A DNA stretch of 64,000 bases from Pterois miles. Taxonomy: Eukaryota > Chordata > Actinopteri > Perciformes > Scorpaenidae. Under the pieces are notes generated by a model that made no database searches, had not been told where the DNA came from, and was given only the letters and a program-made list of their open reading frames with translations. The position numbers were made by a program, and so were the translations under genes. Below are positions 1-11,480 of the stretch, in pieces (position 1 is the stretch's first letter; every line of letters begins with the position of its first letter). The stretch spans positions 6,127,501 to 6,191,500 of the forward strand of contig CAMQGK010000341.1 in NCBI GenBank assembly GCA_947000775.1. Reading direction: 5' to 3'.

Positions 1-84
1 ACAGGTCCCCTGACTCTTGTTGTGCCATGTTTGCAGAGGACAAATGGAGATTTCCCATTTCTATTAAATGTCTTTGGTGAGAAA

Positions 85-280
85 ATGTCTTGGTCATCAT
101 TTCAGCCTTTATTTAGCCTTGTCTCTTTCTACACACATGGTGTGCGCTGTTTATTCTTTCAGCTTCCTTTGGAACCCATTTAAGGTGCCATCTGTGGAAG
201 TAACAGAAACACGAAATGAGTTACAACAGGTGCAACACAACATGCATTTAAAGGTAATAATAACAATGGTGTTAATGTAT
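85..280 (-). other. fam83h: fam83h 3' UTR with possible alternative last exon
   Basis: Downstream of the stop, two reverse-strand AATAAA signals occur (complements of 108-113 and 150-155). An acceptor-like ctgttacttccacag ends at 192, followed by ATG GCA CCT TAA (191-180). If the donor at 286 is used, the protein would end RFEMAP instead of RFEV. Transcript ends are inferred. Confidence 0.5.
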
Positions 281-3200
281 TCATACCTCAAATCGGCTGT
301 AAACTTTCCTCTCCTTCCTCATGCTCTGAATCCTCTCCAGCAGCTTCTCGCGCTCCTGACTTGGCTGCTCTCTTTTAAATGACTTGATCCCTCGTTCTTT
401 GTCCCTTTTGGCATTTTTGTCAGCTTCGTCTTCTTTCTCATCATCCGTGACAGCAGACTCTTTGGCAGCTTCATTCCTGCTTTGGCTATTAGCAGAGATT
501 TGTTCCAAAAGCAGCTTTGTATCGTCTCTGAGGTTGCTGCTTGAGAGCACGTTGGCTGTTGATGATAAGTAGCGAGACTGATTTGATTTTGGCTGCTTGG
601 ACTGTGGTGACGGAGGAACGACTTCATCTGATGTGATCTCTGGCGATTCGGAGCAGTTATTTTGCCCCACTTGTTCATTTGTTTTCTCACCTACTTGTTC
701 ATTTGTTTTCTCATTGCAGACCGACTCCTGTGAAGTAGTTTCATTATCCTTATTTGTGGCCTCAGTATCATCTATTTTTTCCTCACCACGGTCAGGCATT
801 TCAGGCTCTTTGCTTAAGTCATCATGACTGTCCGTATCACTATTTTCAGCAGGTACAAGTGGTTCTGAAGGGTGGGATTCATAAGTCACAGATTCACGTG
901 TTTTACACAGCAGGTCAGGCTCTATTGGGACTTTTGAGGTAGGCTCAGTTGAGCTAGACCTTTCTGCTGATGGTAGCACTGCAGTTTCGGTGGCATCTGT
1001 TGTAATATCTTTGGGAAGACAGTTAGTATCTGAGGTGCTGTGCAATGCAGTCAATGTTTTTTCAGCCTCAAGGGACAAAACTGATCCAACCGACTCTGTT
1101 AGTTCAGAACATGATACTGTTTCAGCAGTAGACGGAGTGACAATTTCTGTCAGGCTAAGTTCAGAGGGAGGGGTCGCTTGTCTTTCTGGCTGGGAAGCAT
1201 TAAGAGTCAAGTCTGTGTGGACAGGAGAGCTTATTTCTGCTGGAGATTCCTTGGGTAGAGTGTTAGCTGGGGAGGGGGTAGGAGTCTCATTTTCAGCAGG
1301 TGTGGATTTACTTTCCAGATCAGATACATTAGGTAAACATGATTCAGGCAATGAAGGACCAAGACTAGGAAGTGTGATATCACCTTTGACATCCAATTCC
1401 TCTCCAGCACTCTTTGGAGTGGAGTTGTTATCTGATTCAGGAACATCTTTTTCTGAAGATGTAGGAGCACAAGATTCTTCAGTCTTTGTACTGGGCTGTG
1501 ATGAGGATGTGTTTGGCTCTAAACAAGCAGCACATGCGTCAGGAGAAATATCAGATTCAGCATGAACAGAGTCAGCTGCTGAAAGGCTCTCGGATGATGT
1601 CAGTTGGGAGGGTTCTGGTGGTGAGGGGCTGACAGATTCCTGTGCATTTGGGGACAATGTGCTGGAAGTTACTGTAGAGCTCAAATCTTCCTGGGTAACA
1701 ATAGGGGATATGGTCTCTGCTGGAGTGGAAGGAAGAGCAGAGCTAGAGGGTGAAGAACATGGATTGATTTGTGAATCAGAATCTGGTAGAATCTGATCAG
1801 AGGAAGAGTTTTGGTCCGGTGGGTTACAAGAGCTTAAATCTGATCCAGTGTGTTGTTCAGATGGCAGAGGAGGAGAGGAGACCCTGGTTTCTAAATCAAC
1901 TGATTCAGGACTTTGGGTGAAAACATTCAATGCAGCAACTGCAGAAGATGGTGGTACCTCCACTGAGCTGGGAGTGAGTGAACTAGACTTCTTTGAGGTA
2001 GAATCAAGGCATGGGATTTCACTTTCATCAGTACCTTGTGCAGGAGAAGGAACACCAACAGGAGTAGCATTTGTTGGTGTAGGTGGATGAGTGGGGGTAC
2101 TCGTTTTTACAGCAGGATTTGACAGCTTTGGCTCTTCTGGTGGTTTGCTCTGAGGTGCTTCTGTTTCTGCAGGAACAAGGCAAGGTACTGCTGATTGACA
2201 GTTCTTCAGCTCTATCTTCTCTGAATCAGATGAAACTCTGTTTTGTTCTTCTTTACAGCTTTTGGAGTTACTGGTATCAGTCTTGACCAGACTGTCCTGC
2301 TCACTAGTCTTATCACTGGCATCTAAAGACAGACTGATCGACTTGCATGCTTCTGTGGATGCTGTTTTCCCTGCATCCTCTGCAGTAGCCTTTTTTTCTA
2401 ATACACCCTCAGATGTTGAAGCATCTGCCACCTTTTCTGAGGTTTCTTTAGGTACAGGTTCCTCCTTTTTAACAGTAGTGTTGTTTTTTAGTTCCGTTGG
2501 TGATTCCCTCTCTTTGCTCTTTTCAGCCTCTGCAGCCTTAGCGGCTTTGCGTTTTGCTGCCAACTCTTTGAAAAACATGAGTCTGTTATCAGGATCACTC
2601 ATATCTACATACAATGGAGTAGTGAGCAAAGATATGGGTGGCTGTCCTGGTTGATCCATTTTGGGCAGGTCAGCTTTAGAAGCCTTGGATCGGGGCATTG
2701 GTGGTGAAGGTTTTGCTTGCTCTTCATCTGGTGGTTTTAATGATTCTTGTATCACTGAAAGATCCTTTGACTTTTCGTCCTTTGGTGAATCTTTATCATC
2801 TGGTTTGCTGTTCCCATCATCTGGTTTGGATGGGTCTGTGGCCGAGTTATCAAAGGTGGCAGACTTCATGTAACGGCTCCATTCATAGGGTTCTCTTGCA
2901 GTAGTCCTCCTTTGTCCCAAAGCCTGAGAAACAAAAGGTAGTTTTGTCTGTTCTTCCTCATTTCTGCCACTTTCCTCATCCTGTTGACCTAGAGCAGTTT
3001 TATTATCTTGAGAAGTGAGCTGTTGCTGCTCCAGAGAGCTGAATATCAGAGAGGATCTTAACCTAGAGCTCCTCGGTACTGCTGCATTGTATTTCCTACG
3101 GAACGACTCTTCCCTTCGAAGACCAGCAGTTTTTGGTTCCTTTTGCTCTGTCTCCTCAATCTTTTCCACTTCAGTTGTGGATGATGATTCTGAAGGTGTT

Positions 3201-4601
3201 GGTGTTGTGTTGGTTTCTGCTGCTACTGCAGTAGGTTCATCAGGCAATTTCTTTGGCTGTTCACGTGCAGTGGTTTTGGCATAACTTGGTATCTGACTTG
3301 CCCTGGGAACTGCAGGAATCTTAAACTCTCTGATATTGGGGATTTTAGGGATTGATAAATCTATGCCTGGTGTTTGCTGTATGAGGTTAGAGGGCTCTTC
3401 AAGAGGATCTGGTGCATCAGGTGGTGCCAATGGCAGGCCTTCATCCCCTTCATCTTTCTTTGGCTGTTCTCTGGCAGTAGTTTTGGCATAACTTGGTATC
3501 TGACTTGCCCTGGGAACTGCAGGAATCTTAAATTCTCTGACATTGGGGATTTTAGGGATTGATAAATCTATGCCTGGTGTTTGCTGTATGAGGTTAGAGG
3601 GCTCCTCAAAAGGATCTGGTGCATTAGGTGGTGTCGATGGCAGGCCTTCATCTCCTGTGTTATCATATGCACTGAGGTATGAGCTAATCCTCCAGTTTCT
3701 CAGCCCCCGTTTCACCATGGGATCCTTGCGTTCAGCGTTAGGCTCCTGGAAATACTGCTTTTGATCAGTTGGATTTGAGGGGGTGGGAGATGTTTGACAG
3801 ACATGTAGCTGTCCCAAATTCAATCTTCTAGGGTGAGATGAACCGAATGGTAAATCTGATGCAGGCAGTAACTTCTCTGAGCCCTGGTCAAAGTCTGCAT
3901 TTCTGGCAGATGATAAATAGTTAAGGACAGGGTCAAAGTTATCAAGTGGTTCCATTTCCTGTGGAAAACCAGGATCAGAGTACTGATCTGCTGAATAAAA
4001 GTCTTGGTTCCAGAACTTGTCATAGCCACTGTAATCTGCTTCCTTTCCTGGTCCTGGTCCAGGCTGCTGCCCCCTGTGGAAATGCCTTCCCTGGTTCTCA
4101 GGCTCTGGCATTCCCTGTTGCTGCAAGAATGGGTAAGAGTATCTACCATGAGCGCCTTCAGCATAACTGTGACGTTTAAAGGCAAGATTTTCCATCATGG
4201 GCATCCTGGAGGGGCCCTGTTCAAAAGATGGATCCATGCGAGATTGCTGAGATTTAAATCTGCTGTACATGTCTACAGGGCCGTGCATGTACTCCTGCTT
4301 TTTAAGGGGCATCATTCTCCAATCCAGATCCATGCGTTCATCATAGGAATGTCTCGGCCATTCCTCTAGATGAGTGGTGTCTGGTGGCTGAAGTTTCTTT
4401 GGCTCTCTATACAGTGTTCGTTCACTTGGACATTGCCTCTTTTGTAAAAGGCTGAACTCTTCCACTGAAGTGAAATTTTCAATCACCAGCGGATCGGACT
4501 GTGCAAACAGAATCCGAAACTCTTCATCAAATGTCGAGACAAGCTGTCCAAGGAAAAGGTGTGCCATACAGCGGTGGAGCTTCTCAAAAGACCACATGAA
4601 G
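281..4601 (-). CDS. fam83h: fam83h large terminal coding exon (residues about 245-1684)
   Basis: One open 4.3-kb exon. The acceptor is tttgtccag|C, and its first base completes a Ser codon begun in the previous exon (TAC AG|C TTC ATG TGG). In-frame sequence upstream of the acceptor (an apparent MSL start) is intronic. It encodes the end of the FAM83 domain (FMWSFEKLHRCMAHLFLGQL, FDEEFRILFAQSDPL). A long low-complexity tail follows, with a 69-residue tandem duplication at residues about 559-697, an 8-residue EKTNEQVG duplication near the end, and an acidic/basic C-terminus. In human the equivalent exon holds nearly all amelogenesis-imperfecta truncations. Many antisense open frames here come from its Ser/Pro/Thr codon composition. 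Confidence 0.93.
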
Positions 4602-7600
4602 CTGGACAAAGACATGACAATAAGTAGAAATTAATAGATGCACTTAATTTATGGCATACACATGCTTTTTATGCAAATGGTTACCAAGTCAATATATTCA
4701 TAAAGGCATAAACTAATCACTGAAATACTTGTGGTGGTATGAAATGTTGAGGTATGGCTTTCTGTGACAGTTTTAAATGGGTTCACCTGTAGTTTCCACT
4801 CAGCACAGCCCTGCAGTCTGTCAACAAGAAGCGATCCATCATCTGACCTTTGAAGGATTTCCCTGAGCGGCAGTGATACGTGATGCCGGACACTGTTCTC
4901 ACGCGTAAAAACTGCAAGACACACATCCAATCACCCTCTAATTAATTTCAAGCTAATATAGTCAATATGTTCTAGCCACGGCCTCTAGCACCTCAGAAGC
5001 ACTTTATGCCAGGGTTAGGGTTAACGTGACGGGCATGGTGTGAGGTGCTATAGACCACAGTTAAACCCTGGTGATGTTAATGTTTTAATTGCAATCCAGT
5101 GTTTTAATTGCAGTATGGAGTTACGGTGATTTCTATCTTTGGGAAACTGTCTGTATTTATTAAAAATATATCAATGACAATACACATTATAGTAGAAAAT
5201 GTGCCAGATATGTTCAAATGGTTTAATCTGAGGACAACATAGAGCAGTGTTACAGGAATACACACTTACAGTATGTCACAAAGTAAATGACAAACAACGT
5301 AAAGTGACATACAGGAACAAAATATCATAAACAGCCCAGGGACTTGATATATAGCAAGAAAGATTCACATTTCTGGACAAAGAAAGATGAAGGTATTATT
5401 TTTAATATCTTGTTGACTTATGTTTGCTCAATAACCTCTGAATAATAGTACATACAGTACATTTCTAATAATTGTATACTCAAGTCAGTTAGGAGTGCAA
5501 ACCAGCCATGCAATGTTTGAGAAAAAAAAGGCTGATAAGTTTTTCTTTGTTTGTATGATGGAGTCACCTCTAGCAACAGCTATACTGTACCTAACTGTAC
5601 TTCTGCTTTTCTTCACAAGTTCTGTTAATATGGATGGAGCAAGACAGTTAAAGGATAAGTCTGGCAATATTCTCCCTGCCAACTAATCCCATGACTCAAT
5701 GCTATGTGACTTCCTTACTCAGTCTGCGGCTCTCTGCCCCAAGCCCATTCATTCCTACTGAACGTGTAAATATTTAAAAATGGGTCACAAACATAAGCAT
5801 AGATATAGCTGGGCACTGTAGTTTTTAGCAAATGTTGCTCAATCAGGAGTAAATACTGCATTTGTTGTGGACTATTTTAACTGCGGCGTAATATACAGGT
5901 ATCACAGCAGCAGGACAGTGACTCAAAGAAACTACAATGCCCATGTTCACTGGATTAAGGAGTGAAAAACATAGAAGAAAAACATAGCTCCCGGGAGCTA
6001 CAGTGTGACCTTCTTCTATGTTCTTCATTGCTGTCTTGCATGGCCACTATACATTGTTCACTGCATTAAGGAGAACATGACACCTAGTGCCACATTGTTC
6101 CCAAATAATATGTTTTCAATAGTTTTTTGAGCTCCATGACACAGAGGAATAGGCTATATCAAACTTTAGATATGCACACTACTTGTTTGTAGTAGTTTTT
6201 GATCTTTTCACTGCTTTGTTGACAATAAGAAAACTGCAGAATTTGAAAAAACAGACGTTGGGGTACCCTGTATGTACCAGGTCTGCACCTCATGTAGTAC
6301 AAAGTGGATTTTGTTTTCACATAAACATGTGGTCACTTGGTTTTATATGATTTATTTCTTTTATGTTTGCATAATGCCCTTTGTGACTATATCTGTGACC
6401 TGCTTACGTCATTTAAAAACCTACTATGACATTGGATCAGGATGTTTCATGTTTTTCAGCTTCTGAAGTCAAAGGGAGATGAATATTTGTAGTGAATTAG
6501 CTGGTTGAATGTTACTACATTCATAGCTTTCTTTACCTGTGTTTTAAACAAAATTTTCAATGTTTAAACTTATTTACTAACTCATTTACTACTACTACCT
6601 CAGGTTCAGACCCCTTTAAAACCATTATAAAAACCCTCTAGGCTTTGGTGGGTGGGCTGAGCTGATTGGGTGTAGAACCTGGAGAACTGCTCTGTCACTC
6701 AGATGGGTTTTATCGACCGACTGTCCCCTGCTTCATGTTGGAGGAGCTAGGGCTGAACTTGGAAAAACTGCTTTCAATTTTATTGCACCTGACTATTGGA
6801 ACAAAATACAGCAACCCTTTAAAATCAATTATCTTGTACCCTTTGGATATTTTAGAATTTTCACCTTAAATCTTCCAAGTTGTACTTGTAATTGTTTTAC
6901 AAAACTGTGTTTTATTTTAAATTTTAAAGCTGGAGTAGACAGGTCAGAGCAAAAATGATAGGGTACTGTTAAGGTGTACTATGAGAACGTTTGTGACCCA
7001 GCAGCCATGTTGAGATCCGTCGAGGAAATACGAAGCACCGCCCACCAGCCGGAGCCAGCTTTCTCATTTTATACGTAATTGTTTCATATCTGCCTTGTTT
7101 GACCATTCGGTCAGAGTTTGCAAGTGATTGACAGCTGCCTCTGTTCAATGAACAGCCAATAGGAACGCTCTCTCTCTCTGAAATGACCTGTGACTGGCCA
7201 AAGTGTCTCATTACAGGCTAGATTTTTTTAAAGCCTGAAAACAGTCATGAGGAGATGCAGAAGTCTAGTTTTCTCTCTGTGAACACTTGAATTAAAACAT
7301 GCTGAAACGTTATTATGGAATTTTTGCCTAATGAAGCCAAACAAAAAAAATTCAGCCTGCTGCAAATTCAATCTGTCAAATCATCTATTATAATTACAAG
7401 ATTCTCAATTATGAAGCTTTTTAATATCATAACGCTGGGATATGAATCTGTCATGTCTCCTCCTGAGTCTGGCTGGAAGGAGGTGCTGCCCGTACAGGTA
7501 TTGGCTGAGTAGAGCAGGGGGCGGGACAAAAGGGGGAAGAGTTTCGGTGCTCCACGGCTTGGTTGTTGTTGTTCCGGTGAGCTAGGAGGCAGCATGCTTA

Positions 7601-8780
7601 TGTTAGCGGCTAGTTAGCTAAGCTGCATGTAATGAATGGGACCGTAAACGTTAATCAGCCGACCGGCCAGCTGTTGTTATTTTCCGGCACACCTCCAACT
7701 CCGGGTAATTTTGTAATAAATAGAATAAATCCGGCTCTGTTGAGTTTCAAAAGAGGACACACTTTTACATTTGAAATATCCAAATGTATCTATCAAATTA
7801 TTTTTCCTATTTGAAAATTGATTTTAAAATGATTTAAAAAAATTGAAATTAAATGATATTGTATCTTCTCTGCTTGTATATCTCATTGTTGTTTGATTTG
7901 TTTGCATTTTCTTTGTTGTGTAATTGGTTTGATGTCGTTGTAAACGAGGGTCGGGTTGAATGAAAAAAGAAAGGAAAAGACTAATAGAATTGGTGTATGC
8001 TAATGTGTAAGCAGCCTCTTCTGTTTTGCTATTCGAACTGATTGCAAGGACTCACTTGAATGTTCTGCAGATTGACTCTGCAGTTGGACACCATGTTGAC
8101 AAAGTGATGCACATTCTGCTTGTCTAGAAGGATGTAGACGGCGACATTCCTCATGGCAGCATTGAGAATATCCGCAAACATGTCAACATCAGTAAACATG
8201 TCCATCACTATAGCAACCACCTGAGGAGACAGAAGCCACAGACGCGACCAAATTGAAAATTACTGTCAGGAGAATGACACCTCAAATACAAGTTTAGGCA
8301 TGACGTCTCCCTCTGCCAAGAAAGTGAAAGACCGACCTGCTGAGCATTCTTGATAAGTCGTCGGGCCTGCTCCTTGATACTCGGCATGTCAGGCTCAGGG
8401 GGGTTGACCAGAGTGGTGACTTCGGTGGGCCCAATGAAGTGGTGCAGCTGGGGCCAGCCAAGGTCCAAACCTGGGGCGTCCAGGTCAGAGTGAATCGGCC
8501 AGTACGTGTCTGAGGAGCCATCTACCCCAGTCTCCTGAAAATACTGTTCAGGTTGGTTGCGCAGCTGAGGGACCTGAACAGAGCTCTGAATATACTCAAT
8601 CTCACGTGAGGACAGGAAGTCCACCACATCTGCTTTTTGGAGGAACTGATAGTATCCCTCCAAGTCCTCCTCAATCAGGGCGTCAATAGCCAAGCGATAC
8701 TCTTCCCGATAGTGAGGGGGGAGGTAGTTGGGGTCCAGGGGGTTATCCCCAGCAGAGGAACACTGAGAGCGACGTGCCAT
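281..8780 (-). CDS. fam83h: FAM83H-like protein (pseudo-PLD DUF1669 scaffold), four coding exons
   Basis: Exons in transcript order: 8780-8337 (148 codons), 8220-8056 (55 codons), 4911-4787 (125 nt), 4601-281. All junctions are GT-AG and the frame is kept, giving 1684 residues if the last exon is unspliced; human FAM83H is about 1180. The start MARRSQ, the block with SDTYWPIHSDLDAPGLDLGWP and the VMDMFTDVD segment match the FAM83 N-terminal domain (residues 1 to about 285). Asp235 and the F-x-x-x-F motif FMWSF (246-250) correspond to human D236, F247 and F251, which bind casein kinase 1. The family is a catalytically dead phospholipase-D fold that recruits CK1 and organises keratin filaments; human mutations cause amelogenesis imperfecta. 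The rest is Ser/Thr/Pro-rich and probably disordered, ending in a basic SMRKERKVYSRFE stretch. The family assignment is firm; the choice of H over other FAM83 members rests on MARRSQ and the single large last exon. Confidence 0.93.
3246..3659 (-). repeat. 207-bp in-frame tandem duplication inside fam83h
   Basis: Two adjacent 207-nt units (3453-3659 and 3246-3452), each 69 codons, each running from GDEGLP to AREQPKK. The encoded 66-residue cores differ at about five positions, so this is a recent, possibly polymorphic, unequal-crossover product. Confidence 0.95.
4787..4911 (-). CDS. fam83h: fam83h third coding exon
   Basis: 125 nt between acceptor gtcttgcag and donor gtgaac. The correct frame reads FLRVRTVSGITYHCRSGKSF, then GQMMDRFLLTDCRAVLSGNY. 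This contains the degenerate second PLD-like motif and Asp235. The longer open frame over this exon (ending EWKLQ) is out of frame with the gene. Confidence 0.92.
4912..8055 (-). other. fam83h: fam83h intron between coding exons 2 and 3
   Basis: Long intron with no supported coding content. It contains a perfect 16-bp palindrome with inverted flanks near 5985-6000, a repeat-family copy at about 6945-7255, and a GC-richer patch at about 7500-7700 that also looks repeat-derived. Short open frames here have no recognisable family features. Confidence 0.7.
6945..7255 (-). repeat. interspersed repeat copy (family shared with 14343-15112 and 42555-43165)
   Basis: On the minus strand it shares the blocks ending in a bipartite 'ggccaatcacaggtcatttcagagagag' type segment (approximate wording), 'cagctgtcaatcacttgcaaact' type sequence and 'tctcaacatggctgctgggt' with the copy at 14.4 kb. 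Unclassified; no open frame of its own. Confidence 0.75.
8056..8220 (-). CDS. fam83h: fam83h second coding exon
   Basis: 55 codons between acceptor gtctcctcag and donor gtgagt. It encodes VVAIVMDMFTDVDMF through CRVNLQNIQ, the core of the pseudo-phospholipase-D fold. Confidence 0.93.
8337..8780 (-). CDS. fam83h: fam83h first coding exon
   Basis: Exactly 148 codons, from ATG (complement of 8778-8780) to the donor CAGCAG|gtcggt. The acceptor ccctctctgtag lies 8 nt upstream of the ATG, so a non-coding exon must precede it. An in-frame upstream Met at 8819 lies in the intron and is not used. The sequence contains the FAM83H-typical MARRSQ start, the PHYREEYRLAIDAL helix and the EVTTLVNPPEPDMPSIKEQAR segment. 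Confidence 0.93.
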
Positions 8781-9727
8781 ACTGTAGTCTACAGAGAGGG
8801 AGAGGGCAAAAGAAGTCATGAATTTACTGTATATATCACAACCATTTTCACACTACACTTCTGTTTCAGTTTCACCAGATGTCACAACAAGAATACCAGC
8901 TAGACAGTTCTGAATGATAACTTAATTAGACCAGAAGAAACTGATTGATTATCTACAACACTTCTGATAATCAGGTAACTGTTAAGAATCACTTCACATG
9001 CAAAAATGCCCACATTTCTCTGGTTCTCAAAAAATGTGAATATTTTTTGTTTTTCTATGTCTTATATGACAATAAATTGAATACTTTTAGATTTTGGACA
9101 TTTTGTCTGACAAAACAAGACATTTTGAGGACATCACCCTGGGCTCTGGGAACTTGTGATGAGGGTTGTAATGGTATAGTGCGATCAATATCGTTGTATG
9201 AAAGTTGACTTTTATCATAGTGTGTATTGAAAATAACTAACATAGGAGAGTGTGAGTTAAACGTACAGACAGGAGCAGTCTGTCACGCATATTACAGTAT
9301 ATGTTAATTGTAAATAATTATAGCATATAGTTGTTAATTGCATCCTATAGTGCTGCTAACATGTAAACTAACATGCTTAGTAGTATAACATATTGTACTG
9401 AGATGCTATTTTTAAAATCAGATTTATAATTCTGTTCTTATTCCTTTAAGGGTCACTGTAAGGGATACTACCACTATATTATAATAGTCGTGTAGTATTA
9501 AAGCATTTAATTGATTAATAACTAACTGTACAAAAAAATAGGCATTTATAAATATATTTATTCATCTATGAATGAATGGACTAAATTACAAAGTAATTCA
9601 TTATTTGACATTTTAATGGGCAATAAAAATGAATTATAAAAAGAATTTACAAAGTACATACTAATCCATCAATAAACAGTTGTAGTTTTAAAATGTTTTT
9701 TCAATAATTCTTCTTCAAACACGATTA

Positions 9728-10665
9728 TTAATGGCTATTTTTACTGTACAATTAGTAATTAATTAATTAAATGCTTTATTACTATTTACTTGACTCCTGT
9801 GGTGCTCCGTATACTACTATTACTATTACTACTATTCTCTTTTACTTCTGTCATGTGCACATTGTGGTTATTATTTTTGCAATGTTCTTATTGTTGTTTG
9901 TATTGTATTCACTTTATTATGTACATGTTCAGCACTTTAGTCAACTGCGGATGTTTTTAAACGTGCTATACAGTTTTTTGCTATAAAGTTTGACTTGACT
10001 ACAACTACTACTACTTCTAATAATAGGATAATACTGTATACCTTGATATTTTCTGAGATTGTTATCGTACCATAACAATCTCATACTGTTACAAGTTGTG
10101 ATAATATGTTTTCAACATTTTCTGACATTTTTTGGACCACATGATCAATTGCTAGAGAGAATAATCATCAGCTTATTATAATGGCTAATTTTGATTGTAC
10201 AATTACTTAATCAATTAAATGCTTCACTGCTGTTTTCGAGACTCCTGTGATCCTCTGTATACTACTACTGCTACTACTAATAGTGTAATACTGTGATACT
10301 TTCAGAGACAGTTATTGTACCGTAACAATCTCATACCATTACAACCCTTCTTGTGATAATGAACATTTCAACATTTCTGATGTTTTGTGTACCAAATGAT
10401 CATCTTTCTGAAGATTTAGTGGCTAATTTTATTGTACATTAGTTAATAATCAATTAAATGATTTATTACTGTCTTGTGGCCCTCCGTATACTACTATTAC
10501 TATTGCTAATACTACTAATAATAGTGTAATAAGGTGATACTATCAGACACGGTTATCGTACCGTAACAATCTCATACCGTTCTTCTTGTGATAACATTTC
10601 AACATTTTCTGACATTTTTTGGACCAAATGATCAATTGATAGAGAGAATAGTCATAAGCCACAGC
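9728..10665 (+). repeat. three-unit tandem array, about 250 bp per unit
   Basis: Units begin at about 9729, 10,177 and 10,427, each with a variant of 'atggctaatttt..attgtaca'. They continue through 'ctccgtatactactatta', 'gttatcgtaccgtaacaatc' and a 'ggaccaaatgatcaattg' block. The first unit is about 190 bp longer because of an insertion (see 9838-10,012). Confidence 0.85.
9838..10012 (+). mobile_element. LINE-type 3' tail inserted in a tandem repeat unit
   Basis: Present only in the first unit of the surrounding array, between its ACT/ATT-rich halves. It ends 'cagcactttagtcaactgcgg...gctataaagtttgacttgac', a degenerate form of a 3' tail common in fish non-LTR elements. Family not determined. 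Confidence 0.55.
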
Positions 10666-11069
10666 CCATAAAATCATAATCATTGTCTATTTTCTTTCAG
10701 AGGATTTAAATCATGAGATGATGACGTCCTGTTGTCCATAAGAATAACTGTAGTTTTTGTTTTATGTGTTTGAGGGGCCACATGTAGAGCACAGTAGCGG
10801 TTCATTGGATCGTGCATCATTTTGAGTATTTCATATCTGATTTTGCATCCATTTTCCATACTGTAACGTACATTAAAGTCTGAAGAAAGAAAAAAGATCT
10901 TAAAAAAGATCTTAAATCATATTCCAACCATGCCAAAGGTCCGGCTCATTCTGTTCAGATCTGTGGCTTCCTTACAAGAGATGGAGCCCTTGCCATATGG
11001 ATCCTCTCAGTTATAAGACTACACTAGAGCCAGCAGCACAGTGAATGAGGGAAGGAATCCAACCACAGG

Positions 11070-11112
11070 ACAGATAGACAGATAGATAGACAGATAGATA
11101 GATAGATAGATG
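11070..11112 (+). repeat. GATA/GACA microsatellite
   Basis: Interrupted (GATA)n with GACA units, immediately downstream of the inferred fam83h first exon. Confidence 0.9.
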
Positions 11113-11480
11113 GGTTATATGGGTGTGGCTCCTCCCTCTGACCAGGAGCCCGGCCAAGTCTCCATTTGCAAGTTCATGCAAAGCCACATATCCGAGAAGT
11201 GCCGAGAGGAAACACCGCCGTCCATACAAAACACCAAAAAACAAACCAAACACACCACTAACAAGTCGAAGTTGAGATAATACATTTGTAATTAAACGGC
11301 TGTTGGACACTTTAAAGTCCAATCCAGAAGTGATCAACACTTTTTTCCCCACTGAGACCGACATGATCAAAAACCCGAGCAGAGCAAAGCAACACTGTAG
11401 CACCATATGTTACAGTAAATATCACACACTGATACATATATACACATAAATACAGGCCTGGTGTTACTCGGTGGACTCAC

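Larger units (their letters stand above)
8789..11480 (-). other. fam83h: fam83h 5' intron (between inferred non-coding exon and first coding exon)
   Basis: AT-rich DNA with no coding signal. About 1 kb of it (9728-10665) is a three-unit degenerate tandem array. A short GATA/GACA microsatellite lies at 11,070-11,112. Confidence 0.5.

Noticed and set aside
990..1565. 191-residue plus-strand open frame opposite fam83h
   Set aside because: It is antisense to the large fam83h exon and composed of Ser/Val/Gly as expected from the complement of Ser/Thr/Pro codons. It has no domain or splice support.
4649..4930. 93-residue minus-strand frame with HHVSLPLREILQRSDDGS
   Set aside because: It overlaps fam83h exon 3 in the wrong frame. 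The correct frame gives the conserved FLRVRTVSGITYHCRSGKSF.
11011..11406. 131-residue frame with hydrophobic start and YLSVYLSVYLS repeat
   Set aside because: The repeat is the GATA/GACA microsatellite, and nothing supports a gene.
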